Notes: generated from the sequence alone by a model not told the origin. DNA of 58,854 bases from Streptococcus sobrinus DSM 20742 = ATCC 33478 (GCF_000686605.1 NZ_JMLC01000013.1:1-58854); one strand, 5' to 3'. Numbered from the stretch's first letter, positions 49,301 to 58,292 are shown. Numbers and translations are program-made.

Positions 49301-49499
49301 TTGACCGCAATTCATTGACAGGCCTATCGCTGGAGGTCTTATCATAAAGAGCATAGGTCATGGCATCGAAAATGCTGGACTTACCTGCCCCCGTCCGACC
49401 ACTAATCAGAAAAAGATGATTATCTTCCAGACCAGAAAAATCTAGAACTTCCTGACGATAGGGGCCAAAATTTGTCATTTCAATCCGGATAGGTTTCAT
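46323..49499 (-). CDS. sbcC: Nuclease SbcCD ATPase subunit C
   Basis: An SMC-like ATPase that with SbcD cleaves hairpins and protein-blocked DNA ends. The N-terminal Walker A is GRTGAGKSSIFDAM. Two long Gln/Glu/Lys-rich coiled coils (about 200-520 and 560-880) flank the zinc-hook CPVC (DSSPCPVCGSLDHPG). The C-terminal signature is ASSLSGGETFIASLALALS-like and Walker B is LFIDEGFGSLDEDTLD. 1058 residues, normal. Its start codon overlaps the end of sbcD. Very glutamine-rich, but no frame loss. Confidence 0.95.
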   Translation of the reverse strand: MKPIRIEMTNFGPYRQEVLDFSGLEDNHLFLISGRTGAGKSSIFDAMTYALYDKTSSDRPVNELRSTFAGLTDPRTKVVFYFQHHNQLYRLERELDLKPRKGLDRGKGIGTSKASLAVVDAVGGLELDKLAGKSKETNQAVVDLLGLTSEQFKQIILLPQYQFSQFLKSPTSEKLPILRQIFATQVFAKFEEDLVQKWSQAKQEQSQFQTALDAHFASQIWTIQEREAFAEASGDQGLSLAQTRLKHYQSELEEAEKQKARAQKEAKQADQTYQVAQKLASQFQDRQVQEARYQTEILDQAEAYQKKQAKLAQLNFAASLADLVKEEKSKQATGRELENSIASLQADLTAGQRKLKPLEEQLSRLQGQQAQVEASQAEIETLRLALNSAQTLAKEQSELQSAQASLTKLEKDQKDLAQQEQQVQQAQANLQASLISDQDLFTLRSVKEEVQGLIAGDLATGLEKQVDLQEAGQKLAERRTTSLGSQVQLEADLAVLQDWLKASKRDQLKLMVAKLQDELEDSSPCPVCGSLDHPGSQAGAVDEGALANLSQRVENLEAELAQKQEALQAQQLEVSQLSSQLIDNKRFVQEQSQALEANYQTLQEKISAYLPDFIWEETYSQELGQKLKDQLKQSYQALFDRKAKQDQQLEELAQNLANLNQAQQKVQEGRASLSGQIKTLERSRKQLLQAHPDLQTPDYYEAEIAQRREAYQAFRQKFDSCQKQVANQKEVLSGLEGGLSSQKESLQTIQADLDSLSQDLEARLADPAALTHDFSQLEAWLAELTDGQQVTLQTWLTKYQQNREQVEASLAQLNQLLADQEKPDLQALAQKKEAAELALNQAASQLALSQHQLDQVEHLVTEIEQLLAQAGHHLEEFRQLSQLKNIISGTETGSQRLKLETYVIQAYLEEILTYANDHYIGLLSNRQFEFLIGKEGAGNSQSGLDINIYDRANNKELPASSLSGGETFIASLAIALSLSEVVQNTSNGALVETLFIDEGFGSLDEDTLDKAIAVLEQIGQNRLVGVISHVKEMKDTIQQQVLIDKGPDGSSRIRVKAD

Positions 49500-50680
49500 C
49501 AGGCTTCACCTCTTCCTAATAGCTCCTGAACTAGGGATTTTTGATAGGCCGAGAGCTGATCTCCTCCTGTCATTTCAGCAAAGAAGGTGGCAATCAGCTG
49601 GTCTTCCGCCAATTTTGATTTGGTCGGATTAAAACCAGCCCAACTTGGCTTTCTTCTAGCCCTAGTTTCCTTGATTCGCAAATCAATGATTTCCTCTCCA
49701 TAAATCTCTTCCAACTGAGCCCGGACATTGATACCCTCCAAGTCTTTCCGGTCCTCCACCAAGATGTCAAAGGCAAAACGAGCTTTTTTCCTCGGGTATT
49801 TTTCATAAAAATCCTTCTGCAACAAATCCTGGTAAGAGGCCTCCAGAACCAAGAAATCCTTGTAGGGCTTGAGTGGGTGGAAGGTCTTGCGGACGCCTGC
49901 AACCGAAATCTCAACCAAATAGGCCCCCTTGATGTCCTGACGCTTGGCCTCATCCTTGTTGAAAATCAGGGGACTGCCGCTATAGACGATCCTTTCCGTC
50001 GGCGAAGCAAAGCGGGTGTGAATGTGGCCCAGAGCTACATAGTCAAAATCGGCAAAGAGGTCGCTGGTCAACGTTGCCAGCCCTCCAACGGTCCGGATCG
50101 TTTCTGACAGCATCTGCTCCCGCAAGCCACTATCATCCGCTCCCTTGCTGACCGCAAAGTGACTAACCAAAACCTGCTTTTTAGCAGGATTAAAGAGCTT
50201 TTTCATATCAGCGATAATCCTGCTGATGGCTTGATCCATGGTCGAAATGTCGGAATCTTGATAATAAATTCTGGCATCAATGGGATCGATAAAGGGCAGG
50301 AGAAAAATCTGTACCTCCTCCAACTCGATAGGCTGGAAACTGTCTGCTAGTTTAGAAACCAGATGAAAACCCTGGCGTTTAAAAAATTCCTGACCGAACT
50401 CCAGACGTTTGGCCGAATCATGATTGCCGGTGATGGCATAGACAGAAATCCCCGCCTCGAAGAGCAAGCGGTTGAGGGTCTGGTTGAAAAGACTGACTGC
50501 TTCAACCGGTGGTAGCCCCCGATCATAGAGGTCACCCGCAATAATAACCCCATCGACAGCCTCCTTCTTAGCCAGGTCGATGATTTGCTCCAAAACATGG
50601 GCCTGGTCCTCCAAGAGAGAGATGCCATTATTATTGAGCTGACGGCCAATGTGCCAATCAGCGGTGTGTAGTAGTTTCAT
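49499..50680 (-). CDS. sbcD: Nuclease SbcCD nuclease subunit D
   Basis: A Mre11-like Mn2+-dependent exo/endonuclease. Metallophosphoesterase motifs: TADWHIGRQ, IIAGDLYDRG, TGNHDSAKR and VALGHIHTRF. 393 residues, complete. It is the first gene of the pair; the overlap with sbcC is one base or so. An extended -10 (TGCTATAAT) is at 50797-50802, leaving an untranslated leader of about 110 bases. Confidence 0.95.
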   Translation of the reverse strand: MKLLHTADWHIGRQLNNNGISLLEDQAHVLEQIIDLAKKEAVDGVIIAGDLYDRGLPPVEAVSLFNQTLNRLLFEAGISVYAITGNHDSAKRLEFGQEFFKRQGFHLVSKLADSFQPIELEEVQIFLLPFIDPIDARIYYQDSDISTMDQAISRIIADMKKLFNPAKKQVLVSHFAVSKGADDSGLREQMLSETIRTVGGLATLTSDLFADFDYVALGHIHTRFASPTERIVYSGSPLIFNKDEAKRQDIKGAYLVEISVAGVRKTFHPLKPYKDFLVLEASYQDLLQKDFYEKYPRKKARFAFDILVEDRKDLEGINVRAQLEEIYGEEIIDLRIKETRARRKPSWAGFNPTKSKLAEDQLIATFFAEMTGGDQLSAYQKSLVQELLGRGEA

Positions 50681-51147
50681 AACTGTACTCCAATTTTTTA
50701 CTAATACCCATCAAACTTCAATATCTGATTTTTTGCTATCTTACTCTTTCATTTTCAAAATAGCATCGATTTTAAAGATTCCATATCGTTAAACTTATTA
50801 TAGCAAATCGTTGGAAGTTTTTAAACTAACAAGTATATTTTTATGATCTTTTGTAAAAGGCGGGAAGCAATAAAATTACTTTAGCTTGGAAGGTATTCGG
50901 TTAAACAATCTTGGGGGCTGATTGAGAAAAACAGGTCAACTGTACGGGACAGGACTGCCCTACCATCTGTCTGTATGATTATCATGGTTCGCAGTGAGCG
51001 CCATCCTATCGCTTCGTCACTATCTTCCTAGATCTGGGTGTTGCCTGTGCGGGGATAATCGTAACCGACTAAAGTCGAAACGACTATCGACCTTTCTGTG
51101 CTATAATAAGGGAAGCAATTTCAAGAAAAGATGAGGAAATCAACACC
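50681..51147. other. Divergent intergenic region sbcD / rqcH
   Basis: It contains TGCTATAAT on the minus strand (50805-50797) for sbcD and TGCTATAAT on the plus strand (51099-51107) for rqcH, both extended -10 boxes. Short inverted repeats around GACTAAAGTC (51067-51085) precede the latter. No coding sequence is seen between. Confidence 0.55.
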
Positions 51148-52806
51148 ATGTCATTTGATGGCTTTTTCTTACATTACTTAACTCAGGAGCTTCGCCAACA
51201 GATTCTTTACGGTCGCATTCAGAAGGTCAATCAGCCCTTTGAAAGGGAACTGGTCCTGACCATCCGCAATAATCGCCAGAACTACAAGCTCCTCCTATCT
51301 GCCCACCCTGTCTTTGGTCGAGTTCAGGTGACCAAGGCCGAGTTTCAAAATCCGCAAAATCCCAACACCTACACCATGATTATGCGAAAATACTTGCAGG
51401 GGGCTGTCATCGAAGACCTGCAACAAATAGAGAATGACCGGATTCTTGAGCTGACCATTTCCAATAAAAACGAAATTGGCGACCAGATTAAGGTCACCCT
51501 CATGGTCGAAATCATGGGCAAGCACAGTAATATCATTCTCCTGGACAAGGCGGAGGGCAAGATTATCGAGTCCATCAAGCATGTGGGCTTCTCGCAAAAC
51601 AGCTATCGGACCATTTTGCCGGGCTCGACCTATGTCGCCCCACCCAAGACCGACGCCCTCAATCCCTTTGAAGCTCAGGAAGGTCGTCTCTTTGAAATCC
51701 TGCAAACGCAAGACCTCAGTCCCAAAAGCCTGCAAAAACTCTTTCAAGGTTTGGGACGGGATACCGCTCAAGAGTTAGCTAGCTATCTACAAGCAGATAG
51801 GCTCAAGAACTTCCGAGCCTTCTTCAATCAGCCCTGCCAGCCCAGTTTAACACAAAAGAGTTTTGCCCCTGTCGCCTTTAGTGACAGTCAAAAATACTTT
51901 GACTTTGCCAGCCTGTCCGAGCTTATGGACTACTTCTATCAGGACAAGGCCGAGCAAGACCGCGTGGCCCAACAGGCCAGCGACCTCATTCACCGTGTCC
52001 AAAATGACCTAGAAAAAAATAAAAAGAAGCTGGTCAAGCAGGAAAAAGAACTGGCGGCGACTGAAAAGGCTGAAAGCTTCCGCCAGAAGGGTGAACTCCT
52101 GACCACCTATCTCAATCTGGTTCCCAACAATAAGGACCAGGTCCAACTGGACAATTACTACACGGGTGAAAAACTGACCATTGCCCTAGACGTCAGCCTC
52201 AGCCCCAGCCAGAATGCCCAGAAATATTTCAAAAAATACCAGAAATTAAAGGAAGCTGTCAAGCACCTCAAGGGCTTGATTGAGGAGACCAAGCAGACCA
52301 TTTCTTACTTGGAGTCGGTCGAAACCGCCCTCTCGCAGGCCTCCCTGGATGAGATTGCGGAAATCCGGGAAGAGCTGGTCGAAACTGGCTTTATCCGGCG
52401 TCGCAAGCAGGATAAACGTCAGAAACGCAAGAAACCTGAGCAATATCTGGCTAGCGATGGCAAGACCATCATCATGGTTGGCCGCAACAATCTGCAAAAT
52501 GAGGAGCTGACCTTCAAGATGGCCAAAAAAGGGGAACTCTGGTTTCACGCTAAGGACATTCCTGGCAGTCATGTCATCATCAAGGACAACCTAGAACCTT
52601 CCGACCAAGTCAAGACCGATGCCGCCGAACTGGCCGCCTACTATTCCAAGGCTAGACTCTCCAATCTGGTCCAGGTCGATATGATTGATAATAAAAAGCT
52701 CCACAAACCCAGCGGGGCCAAGCCTGGCTTCGTTACCTACACCGGCCAGAAGACCCTGCGGGTGACCCCATATGAAGAGAAGATACAGGCTATGAAGATT
52801 AAATAA
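51148..52806 (+). CDS. rqcH: Ribosome quality-control factor RqcH / fibronectin-binding FbpA
   Basis: A NEMF/Rqc2 homologue that adds C-terminal alanine tails to chains on split 50S subunits; also described as the surface fibronectin-binding protein FbpA (PavA) in streptococci. The NFACT-N domain starts MSFDGFFLHYLTQELRQQI. A coiled coil lies at about 280-420 with many Lys/Glu. A basic patch (RRRKQDKRQKRKKP) precedes NFACT-R (MVGRNNLQNEELTFKMAKK, ELWFHAKDIPGSHVII). 552 residues, no signal peptide. Monocistronic on the plus strand. Confidence 0.93.
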   Translation: MSFDGFFLHYLTQELRQQILYGRIQKVNQPFERELVLTIRNNRQNYKLLLSAHPVFGRVQVTKAEFQNPQNPNTYTMIMRKYLQGAVIEDLQQIENDRILELTISNKNEIGDQIKVTLMVEIMGKHSNIILLDKAEGKIIESIKHVGFSQNSYRTILPGSTYVAPPKTDALNPFEAQEGRLFEILQTQDLSPKSLQKLFQGLGRDTAQELASYLQADRLKNFRAFFNQPCQPSLTQKSFAPVAFSDSQKYFDFASLSELMDYFYQDKAEQDRVAQQASDLIHRVQNDLEKNKKKLVKQEKELAATEKAESFRQKGELLTTYLNLVPNNKDQVQLDNYYTGEKLTIALDVSLSPSQNAQKYFKKYQKLKEAVKHLKGLIEETKQTISYLESVETALSQASLDEIAEIREELVETGFIRRRKQDKRQKRKKPEQYLASDGKTIIMVGRNNLQNEELTFKMAKKGELWFHAKDIPGSHVIIKDNLEPSDQVKTDAAELAAYYSKARLSNLVQVDMIDNKKLHKPSGAKPGFVTYTGQKTLRVTPYEEKIQAMKIK

Positions 52807-53178
52807 GCAGATACCGACTGGCCGAGGGGTTGAATTCGAAAAAAGCTGGAAGCGGATGAGTTAACCACCTGAAGTTAGTCACCCGAGAGCTAGACTAAAA
52901 TTGGCTAGTCATGAGGGTTGGCACTCAAAAATAAGCTCGAACCGGCTGGTTAGCTACCAACACTCAAAAAATGAAGCGGAACCAATTGACCTCGGTGACA
53001 GTTCCCGAGAAGTAAGGCAAATGCCGACTGACTATCGGACGATTTCACAAAATAAATAAGCCCTGGCTCCTCGAACTCATATAGAGCCAAATTAAAACTA
53101 AGGAGTACACTCGTTATTAGAGCTTCTTGAACCGCTATCCCATTTCTCCAGACTTCTCTACCACCAGAAAAGCAAATT
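52807..53178. other. Intergenic region with degenerate repeats
   Basis: No gene is seen. Segments near 52832, 52923 and 52962 resemble each other (pattern TCAAAAA.AAGC..GAAC/AGCGGA then GAGTTA or GGTTAG), suggesting decayed repeats. No clear terminator follows rqcH. Confidence 0.4.
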
Positions 53179-53832
53179 ATGACAAACTACCAAACCATTA
53201 TTTTTGACCTAGACGGAACCCTGACGGATTCGCAAACAGGTATTATCAACAGCCTGGCCTATGCCTTCAAGCAAATGGGCCTGCCCCTGCCAGTCCAAAG
53301 CCAGCTGAAAAAATTCATCGGTCCACCCTTGAGCCAATCCTTCCAAGATTTTTGTGGTCTGAATGATATCGAGACCCAAAAGACTATCAGCTACTACCGC
53401 CAGTATTTTGCGGATAAGGGTTGGAAGGAAAATCAGCTCTTACCGGGAGCTAGAGAGTTGCTGGCCAAGCTCAAGCAAGCTGGCAAGACCCTCTTGGTTG
53501 CCTCTTCTAAGCCTGAGGTTTTCGTCAAGCAAATCCTTGACCACTTTGAAATTGACTCCTACTTCACCGTCATTGCCGGTGCCAGTTTGGACGATAGTCG
53601 CAGTCAGAAATCTGCTGTCATCGCTCACGCCCTTAAAACCGCCAAGATTGAGGAACTCAAAGGTTGTGTCATGGTCGGTGACCGCCAGCACGACGTTGAA
53701 GGAGCTAAAGTCCAAGGCCTGCCTACGATCGGCCTCCTCCTAGGTTTTGGCAGTCGCCAAGAGCTAGAAGAATGTGGCGCAATAGCCATCGCCGAAAACT
53801 TTCAAGACTTGGAAAAAATTCTTCTAAATTAG
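53179..53832 (+). CDS. HAD-superfamily phosphatase, phosphoglycolate-phosphatase-like
   Basis: 217 residues of HAD subfamily IA: motif I IFDLDGTLTDS, motif II VASSKPE, Lys in SRSQKSAVIAHAL and motif IV MVGDRQHDVEGAK. The cap resembles Gph/PpaX. The substrate is uncertain: phosphoglycolate, pyrophosphate or nucleotides. Stands alone on the plus strand with a terminator at 53851-53883. Confidence 0.9.
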   Translation: MTNYQTIIFDLDGTLTDSQTGIINSLAYAFKQMGLPLPVQSQLKKFIGPPLSQSFQDFCGLNDIETQKTISYYRQYFADKGWKENQLLPGARELLAKLKQAGKTLLVASSKPEVFVKQILDHFEIDSYFTVIAGASLDDSRSQKSAVIAHALKTAKIEELKGCVMVGDRQHDVEGAKVQGLPTIGLLLGFGSRQELEECGAIAIAENFQDLEKILLN

Positions 53833-53850
53833 AAATTAGCATTAATCCCT

Positions 53851-53883
53851 AAGCCGTGTGACTTGACTGTCATACGGCTTTCT
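53851..53883 (+). terminator. Terminator after the HAD phosphatase
   Basis: AAGCCGTGTGAC pairs with GTCATACGGCTT (12 pairs, one G-U) around TTGACT, followed by TCTGGT after the TT. The U-tract is weak. Confidence 0.6.
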
Positions 53884-54042
53884 GGTGATTTTGGACCATC
53901 ACTTGACCTTTGGGGAGGTCACCAAGTCTCAGAATAATTCGCTGGAGCACTATGATTGATATCCTAATCAAATCATCTCACCCAAAATTTGCATTTCCCA
54001 CCAATTAAGACTAGAATAAAAGCAAAAATAGGAGGTATCCAC

Positions 54043-54500
54043 ATGAAATACGCAACTAAGAAAGATTTCGACCAGGCCAACGCTTTTGGCCTAGGTGACA
54101 GCAATGAGGCTTATGCCCAATTCTTCATCGGCCAATCGGCCAATCCTACCTCAAAAATCTAGGAGCGACTTCTGATGGTCAGCTGGCCTTCCACAATGTT
54201 ACTTTTGAACCTGCTTGTCGCAACAACTGGCATGTCCACAAAGCAACTAAGGGCGGTGGGCAGGTCCTCATCTGTACCGCCGGTGAAGGCTGGTACCAGG
54301 AAGAAGGCAAGGATCCTGTCGAACTCAAGGAAGGTTCTTTGGTTATCATTCCGGCCAATGTTAAGCACTGGCATGGAGCCAAGGCTGACTCTTGGTTCAG
54401 CCACATTGCCATCGGTGTTCCTGGCGAAAATACGGAAAATGTCTGGCTGGAAGAAGTTTCAGACAGCGACTACCAAGCCCTCAGCCAATTTGAAAAATAA
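54043..54500 (+). pseudogene. Cupin-domain protein, frameshifted by an 8-bp duplication
   Basis: ATG 54043 with GGAGG upstream opens MKYATKKDFDQANAFGLGD, then FFIGQS and a stop at 54162 (KI*). The cause is a tandem CGGCCAAT (54129-54136 and 54137-54144). Deleting one copy restores IGQSYLKNLGATSDGQLAFH, the metal-binding NNWHVHKATKGGGQVL, then NVKHWHG and the end LSQFEK at 54500: 149 residues. The family binds a metal through the HxH and later His residues. It is probably inactive here. Confidence 0.9.
54129..54144 (+). repeat. 8-bp tandem duplication in the cupin gene
   Basis: CGGCCAAT occurs twice in direct succession; one copy restores the reading frame. Confidence 0.95.
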
Positions 54501-54511
54501 AGGAGATTGCT

Positions 54512-54832
54512 ATGACCATTAAACAAACTGCTGGGCGTGATCGTTTGGGAAATTTCGCTCCCGACTTTGCCCACTTCAATGATGACATCCTCTTTGGTGA
54601 AAACTGGAATATCGAGGCCATCGACCTCAAGACCCGTTGTCTCCTGACTGTGACAACCCTGATTGCCTCTGGCATCACCGACTCATCCTTATCTTTCCAT
54701 CTGCAAAATGCCAAAAATAACGGGGTGACCAAAGACGAAATTGCTGCAACTATCACCCACATCGCCTTCTATGCAGGTTGGCCTAAAGCTTGGGCAGCCT
54801 TCAATTTGGCCAAGGATGTCTGGACAGACTAG
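54512..54832 (+). CDS. Carboxymuconolactone-decarboxylase-like (AhpD-fold) protein
   Basis: 106 residues of the CMD family: RLGNFAPDFAHFNDDILFG at the start, the helical core KTRCLLTVTTLIASGI, and AATITHIAFYAGWPKAWAA near the end. The CxxC pair of AhpD peroxidases is missing; only one cysteine is present, so it is more like decarboxylase-type members. It follows the cupin by 11 bases with an AGGAGA site, a pairing often seen. With the cupin broken the pathway may be incomplete. Natural reaction unknown. Confidence 0.85.
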   Translation: MTIKQTAGRDRLGNFAPDFAHFNDDILFGENWNIEAIDLKTRCLLTVTTLIASGITDSSLSFHLQNAKNNGVTKDEIAATITHIAFYAGWPKAWAAFNLAKDVWTD

Positions 54833-54918
54833 CCTAATAAGTTTGACCAAAAGTTCTCGAAAAAATTCCCTCAAGAAAGCTCCAATTCTGATGTAATAGG
54901 GTTTTATAAACATAAGCC

Positions 54919-54956
54919 AAAAGGGCCTCGCTGGAAAAGTTCAGCGAGGCCCTTTT
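54919..54956. terminator. Bidirectional terminator between the CMD gene and glycerate kinase
   Basis: A perfect 15-pair stem, AAAAGGGCCTCGCTG / CAGCGAGGCCCTTTT, with flanking A and T runs on both sides; it serves both convergent genes. Confidence 0.92.
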
Positions 54957-55008
54957 ATTTATGTCCATTTGCCCAATCATGAGGGAGAATTTCTTCTCAG
55001 GGGCAAGC

Positions 55009-56127
55009 TCATTTCCCCTGTGACAGGGCTAGGAGATTACCGATATTGCAGGCCGTTCTTTCCAGATTCTGGTAGGCAGAGGCCAGGGTATTTTCCAAAC
55101 TATCAACCTTGGAAATAATGGGAAAAGCTGCGACAATATTTTCAACCGGAAAATCAGGCAAGTCCTCCCTAAGGCTACCGCAAACAGCGATGACTGGAAT
55201 ACCAGCCGGTGTCCGTCTAGCCACACCAATCGGTGCCTTGCCAGCCAGAGACTGCCTGTCCATGCGACCTTCGCCGACAAGCACCAGATTGGCCTCCTTA
55301 ACTTTCTGGTCAAAATCTAGCAGATCCAAAATGGCATCAATGCCGGAAACCAACTGACCACCCGCAAAGGTCACCAGTCCTGCTCCCATGCCTCCACCGG
55401 CACCAGCACCAGCCAGCTCAAAAACTGTCGGATTTACCAACTGATAAAAGGACTCCATAGCCCGGTCAACTTGAGCAAAGTCAGCTTCTGCCAAGCCCTT
55501 CTGAGCCGCAAAGACATAGGTAGCTCCTTGAGGGCCACACAAGGGATTAGTCACATCCGTAATAATGGTAAGCTCAAGTTTCTTAACTTGTTCAGGCACC
55601 TGGCTATCAGAAAATCTTGCAACCTTACCCAGATTGCAACCAAGTGGCTCTAACTTCTGGTTAGCTTCATCAAAAAACTCATAACCAAGACCCGCTGCCA
55701 TCCCCAAGCCACCATCATTTGAGGCTGAACCACCAACGCCAATCATAACACGCTTAAAGCCAGTTGCAGCCAGATGGGCCAAAAGCTGACCCAGACCGAA
55801 AGTGGAAACGCTCAAGGGGTCCCGTTGGTCAAGAGGAATTTTAGCCAGACCAACCAACTCAGCCATCTCAACCAGTGCCAAATCATCCTTAACTGCATAG
55901 GCCAGCTGACAAGGCTGACCAAAGGGGCCAGAAACCTCTAAGTGCTGATAGCACATTCCAAGACTAGCCACCAGAGCAGCAACCGTCCCTTCTCCTCCAT
56001 CCCCAAGAGGCAGGGAGACCAACTGACAGTCCAGTTGGCTCTTTTCAAAACCACGCGCCAAAGCTTCTGCCACTTCTTGGGCTGATAAGCTCTCCTTAAA
56101 CGAATCCGGTGCCAGTAAAATCCGCAT
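55009..56127 (-). CDS. glxK: Glycerate kinase
   Basis: Phosphorylates D-glycerate in sugar-acid catabolism. 372 residues: MRILLAPDSFKESLSAQEVA start, GDGGEGTVAAL, GVGGSASNDGGLGMAAGLG and the GAGAGGGMGAGL loop, all typical of the GlxK family. ATG 56127 follows GGAAGG at seven bases; a longer reading to 56145 lacks a site. Stands alone; no glyoxylate genes nearby. Confidence 0.9.
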   Translation of the reverse strand: MRILLAPDSFKESLSAQEVAEALARGFEKSQLDCQLVSLPLGDGGEGTVAALVASLGMCYQHLEVSGPFGQPCQLAYAVKDDLALVEMAELVGLAKIPLDQRDPLSVSTFGLGQLLAHLAATGFKRVMIGVGGSASNDGGLGMAAGLGYEFFDEANQKLEPLGCNLGKVARFSDSQVPEQVKKLELTIITDVTNPLCGPQGATYVFAAQKGLAEADFAQVDRAMESFYQLVNPTVFELAGAGAGGGMGAGLVTFAGGQLVSGIDAILDLLDFDQKVKEANLVLVGEGRMDRQSLAGKAPIGVARRTPAGIPVIAVCGSLREDLPDFPVENIVAAFPIISKVDSLENTLASAYQNLERTACNIGNLLALSQGK

Positions 56128-56258
56128 GCCATCACCTTCCAACACATTTTCTCACCTCCATTATAGCGTAAACCGAGTGGAAAAAGAAAGTGAAATTTTG
56201 TCTCCGCCAAAGCCAATCCAACCCAAGCTTATTCAGCACAAGTCGAAATTTCGTGATA

Positions 56259-56299
56259 GTAAAAAAGCCACTGACTACAATAAATGAGCTAGTGGCTTA
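56259..56299 (-). terminator. Terminator of the CHAP-domain gene
   Basis: On the minus strand AAGCCACT / AGTGGCTT is followed by TTTTAC. Confidence 0.8.
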
Positions 56300-56322
56300 G
56301 ATACACAGTTTAGCTATCTGAT

Positions 56323-58209
56323 TCAGTCCTTCTTAACTGGAACGAATTTCCAGGCTTGGGATTTACTTCCGTTACGCACATAGAGTTGAACATTAGTCCT
56401 TGGCTTCGCAATTCCTCCAGCAACATCCAACACTTTATCCTTATGCTTAGATATGATCTCAAAAAATCCTTTGACTGCACTCGCTTTAATAATCCATTGT
56501 TGACTTTCTGAGCCGTTAGGAGTAATAGTTGAGATATTATTTCCATTAAAGGCACCATTTCCATTGTCGTCAACCATTTTTCCAGAATATTTATGAGTGA
56601 TAGAATAATAGCCATTATTGAGATATTTAACAGTAAAAATTTCTTTTGAGTTAGCTAAGTTAGGATATATTTGAATGTTAGCTCCATCCTTTTGAGATTC
56701 ATTTTCTACATCTAAGGCCAAGTTTTCATCTAGTGCTGAAACAATATGATAGTCCCCATCCTCAATTGTTTGCTTAGCATCACTATCTACAGCAATAAAC
56801 ATAAATTTCTGTGATGCGGTTCTATTAGGACTATACATTTGTAGGTTATTGTTGTTAGCAATAATTCCATTAGAAACGTCTAATGCCAATCCTCCATTTT
56901 GGGAAATAATTTCGTAAGTATTATTCCCATCACTTTGCTTAATAATCCACTGCTGTGCACTTACTCCTGTATAGTCCCAAGTTTGAACATTGGTTTTATT
57001 ATCCCTTGAACCTTTAGAAACATCTAGCGCTTTACCAGTAGCTTTGAAAATTAATTTATAGTACCCATTTCCTAAATATCCAACAGAAAAGATTTGAGAA
57101 TCTTTTTCAGTATTTTGATAAAGCTGGACGTTAGTACCATTCTTAGAGCTACCATTTTCTACATCTACTCCATATTTAGGATTAGCGGCAAGTACAATAT
57201 GATAATCACCATCCGAAATTGTTTTATCAGTTTGAGCAGCTAGAATACCAACATTATAACGTTTAACATCTGTCGTCGTCGCCAAATCCTTAAAATGAAT
57301 ATAACCTGTGAAAGCACTCTTATGAGCTACCCGTCTGTGATAATTATGGGTATAGCCATAATTATATTCCTCAATTTCAACGTTATCACCCATGACATTT
57401 GAAATCCAAGCAACATGTCCATAGGAACCATCATCTAGCCATCCAACAGAACCAATGGCAGGATTGTTGTCAACACGATAACCTTCCCGTCGTGCCCGAT
57501 AGCCCCATTGGCCACCATTACCATAAGCTCCAGGAATAGTGAAACCATTGACCGATTGCAAACGCCAAGCAGTAAACGAGGTGCATTCACGATTGTAAAG
57601 TCTCCACGGATCAATCACACTATCGGGAGCTGCATTTTTAAGGTAAGCTGGATAGTCATCGCCTCTCGCAGCTGATACTGTATTAGCTGTCTTCCTTTCT
57701 GCGACAGTAGCTACCGAAGTCCTCTTGACCGTCGAATTTTCGTCATCTTGACTTACCTTTTGTCCCACTCCTGGTTTTACAGAGACAGCTTGCTTAGGGC
57801 CAGCTTTGGATTCGCTTTGACCATCTTCATTGGCTGTTTCTGAAACCTTCTCTGAATTAACTTCTTCTTGCCGAACATTTTCTTCACTCGGGCTAGCTTG
57901 ATTACTTGGACTCTGTGCTTGTTCTGGGCTTTCAGCCTGGTCACTAGAGTTTTGTGCTTGCTCCTGATTTTCAGAGCTAGTCTGAGCATTCACGTCCTCC
58001 TGACTTGTTTGTACATCGCTAACCTCGCTTGCCTCCTGTTTAGTAACCAATCCGACTTTGTCTGATAAGTTTGTACCTGCCGTCTGCTGATCAGCTTGCA
58101 CATAGCCCGACGACAAAGCCAGTGCTCCTACCGTTACCGTTGCAAGACCAGCCAAGTAAGCCTGCTTCCTGAGTTCATGCTTACGCATTTTCATTTTGTT
58201 TCGTGTCAT
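56323..58209 (-). CDS. Secreted CHAP-domain peptidoglycan hydrolase with two ricin-B lectin domains
   Basis: 628 residues. Signal peptide at 1 to about 40 (YLAGLATVTVGALALSSGYVQA). Low-complexity Gln/Ser/Glu region (about 45-165) with SPEQAQSPSNQASPSEE. CHAP domain (about 190-310) with catalytic Cys in NRECTSFTAWR and His in YGHVAWI. Two beta-trefoil (ricin-B-like) domains at about 325-470 and 480-628, each starting DGDYHIV with repeats LDV..G...N..Q.Y and QQWIIK. CHAP supplies amidase or endopeptidase activity; the trefoils should bind carbohydrates. No sortase motif. ATG 58209 follows GGAGG. This lectin combination is uncommon for streptococcal CHAP proteins. An IS element lies directly upstream (58293). 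Confidence 0.88.
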   Translation of the reverse strand: MTRNKMKMRKHELRKQAYLAGLATVTVGALALSSGYVQADQQTAGTNLSDKVGLVTKQEASEVSDVQTSQEDVNAQTSSENQEQAQNSSDQAESPEQAQSPSNQASPSEENVRQEEVNSEKVSETANEDGQSESKAGPKQAVSVKPGVGQKVSQDDENSTVKRTSVATVAERKTANTVSAARGDDYPAYLKNAAPDSVIDPWRLYNRECTSFTAWRLQSVNGFTIPGAYGNGGQWGYRARREGYRVDNNPAIGSVGWLDDGSYGHVAWISNVMGDNVEIEEYNYGYTHNYHRRVAHKSAFTGYIHFKDLATTTDVKRYNVGILAAQTDKTISDGDYHIVLAANPKYGVDVENGSSKNGTNVQLYQNTEKDSQIFSVGYLGNGYYKLIFKATGKALDVSKGSRDNKTNVQTWDYTGVSAQQWIIKQSDGNNTYEIISQNGGLALDVSNGIIANNNNLQMYSPNRTASQKFMFIAVDSDAKQTIEDGDYHIVSALDENLALDVENESQKDGANIQIYPNLANSKEIFTVKYLNNGYYSITHKYSGKMVDDNGNGAFNGNNISTITPNGSESQQWIIKASAVKGFFEIISKHKDKVLDVAGGIAKPRTNVQLYVRNGSKSQAWKFVPVKKD

Positions 58210-58237
58210 AAGAAACCTCCAAATAAATAATTTTATG

Positions 58238-58258
58238 AAAAGAAAGTTGAACTTCTTT
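58238..58258. promoter_or_regulatory. Palindrome upstream of the CHAP gene
   Basis: The sequence is centred on AAGTTGAACTT and flanked by AAAGA/TCTTT, between the IS end and the ribosome-binding site. It may be an operator for a surface-protein regulator; this is only inference. Confidence 0.35.
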
Positions 58259-58292
58259 ACATCTATTTATTCGTAAAAAAAATCCACTAAAA

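Noticed and set aside
54175..54522. 115-codon plus-strand frame over the cupin region
   Set aside because: It is a different frame from the cupin; the conserved cupin residues are read from the frame that continues to 54500.
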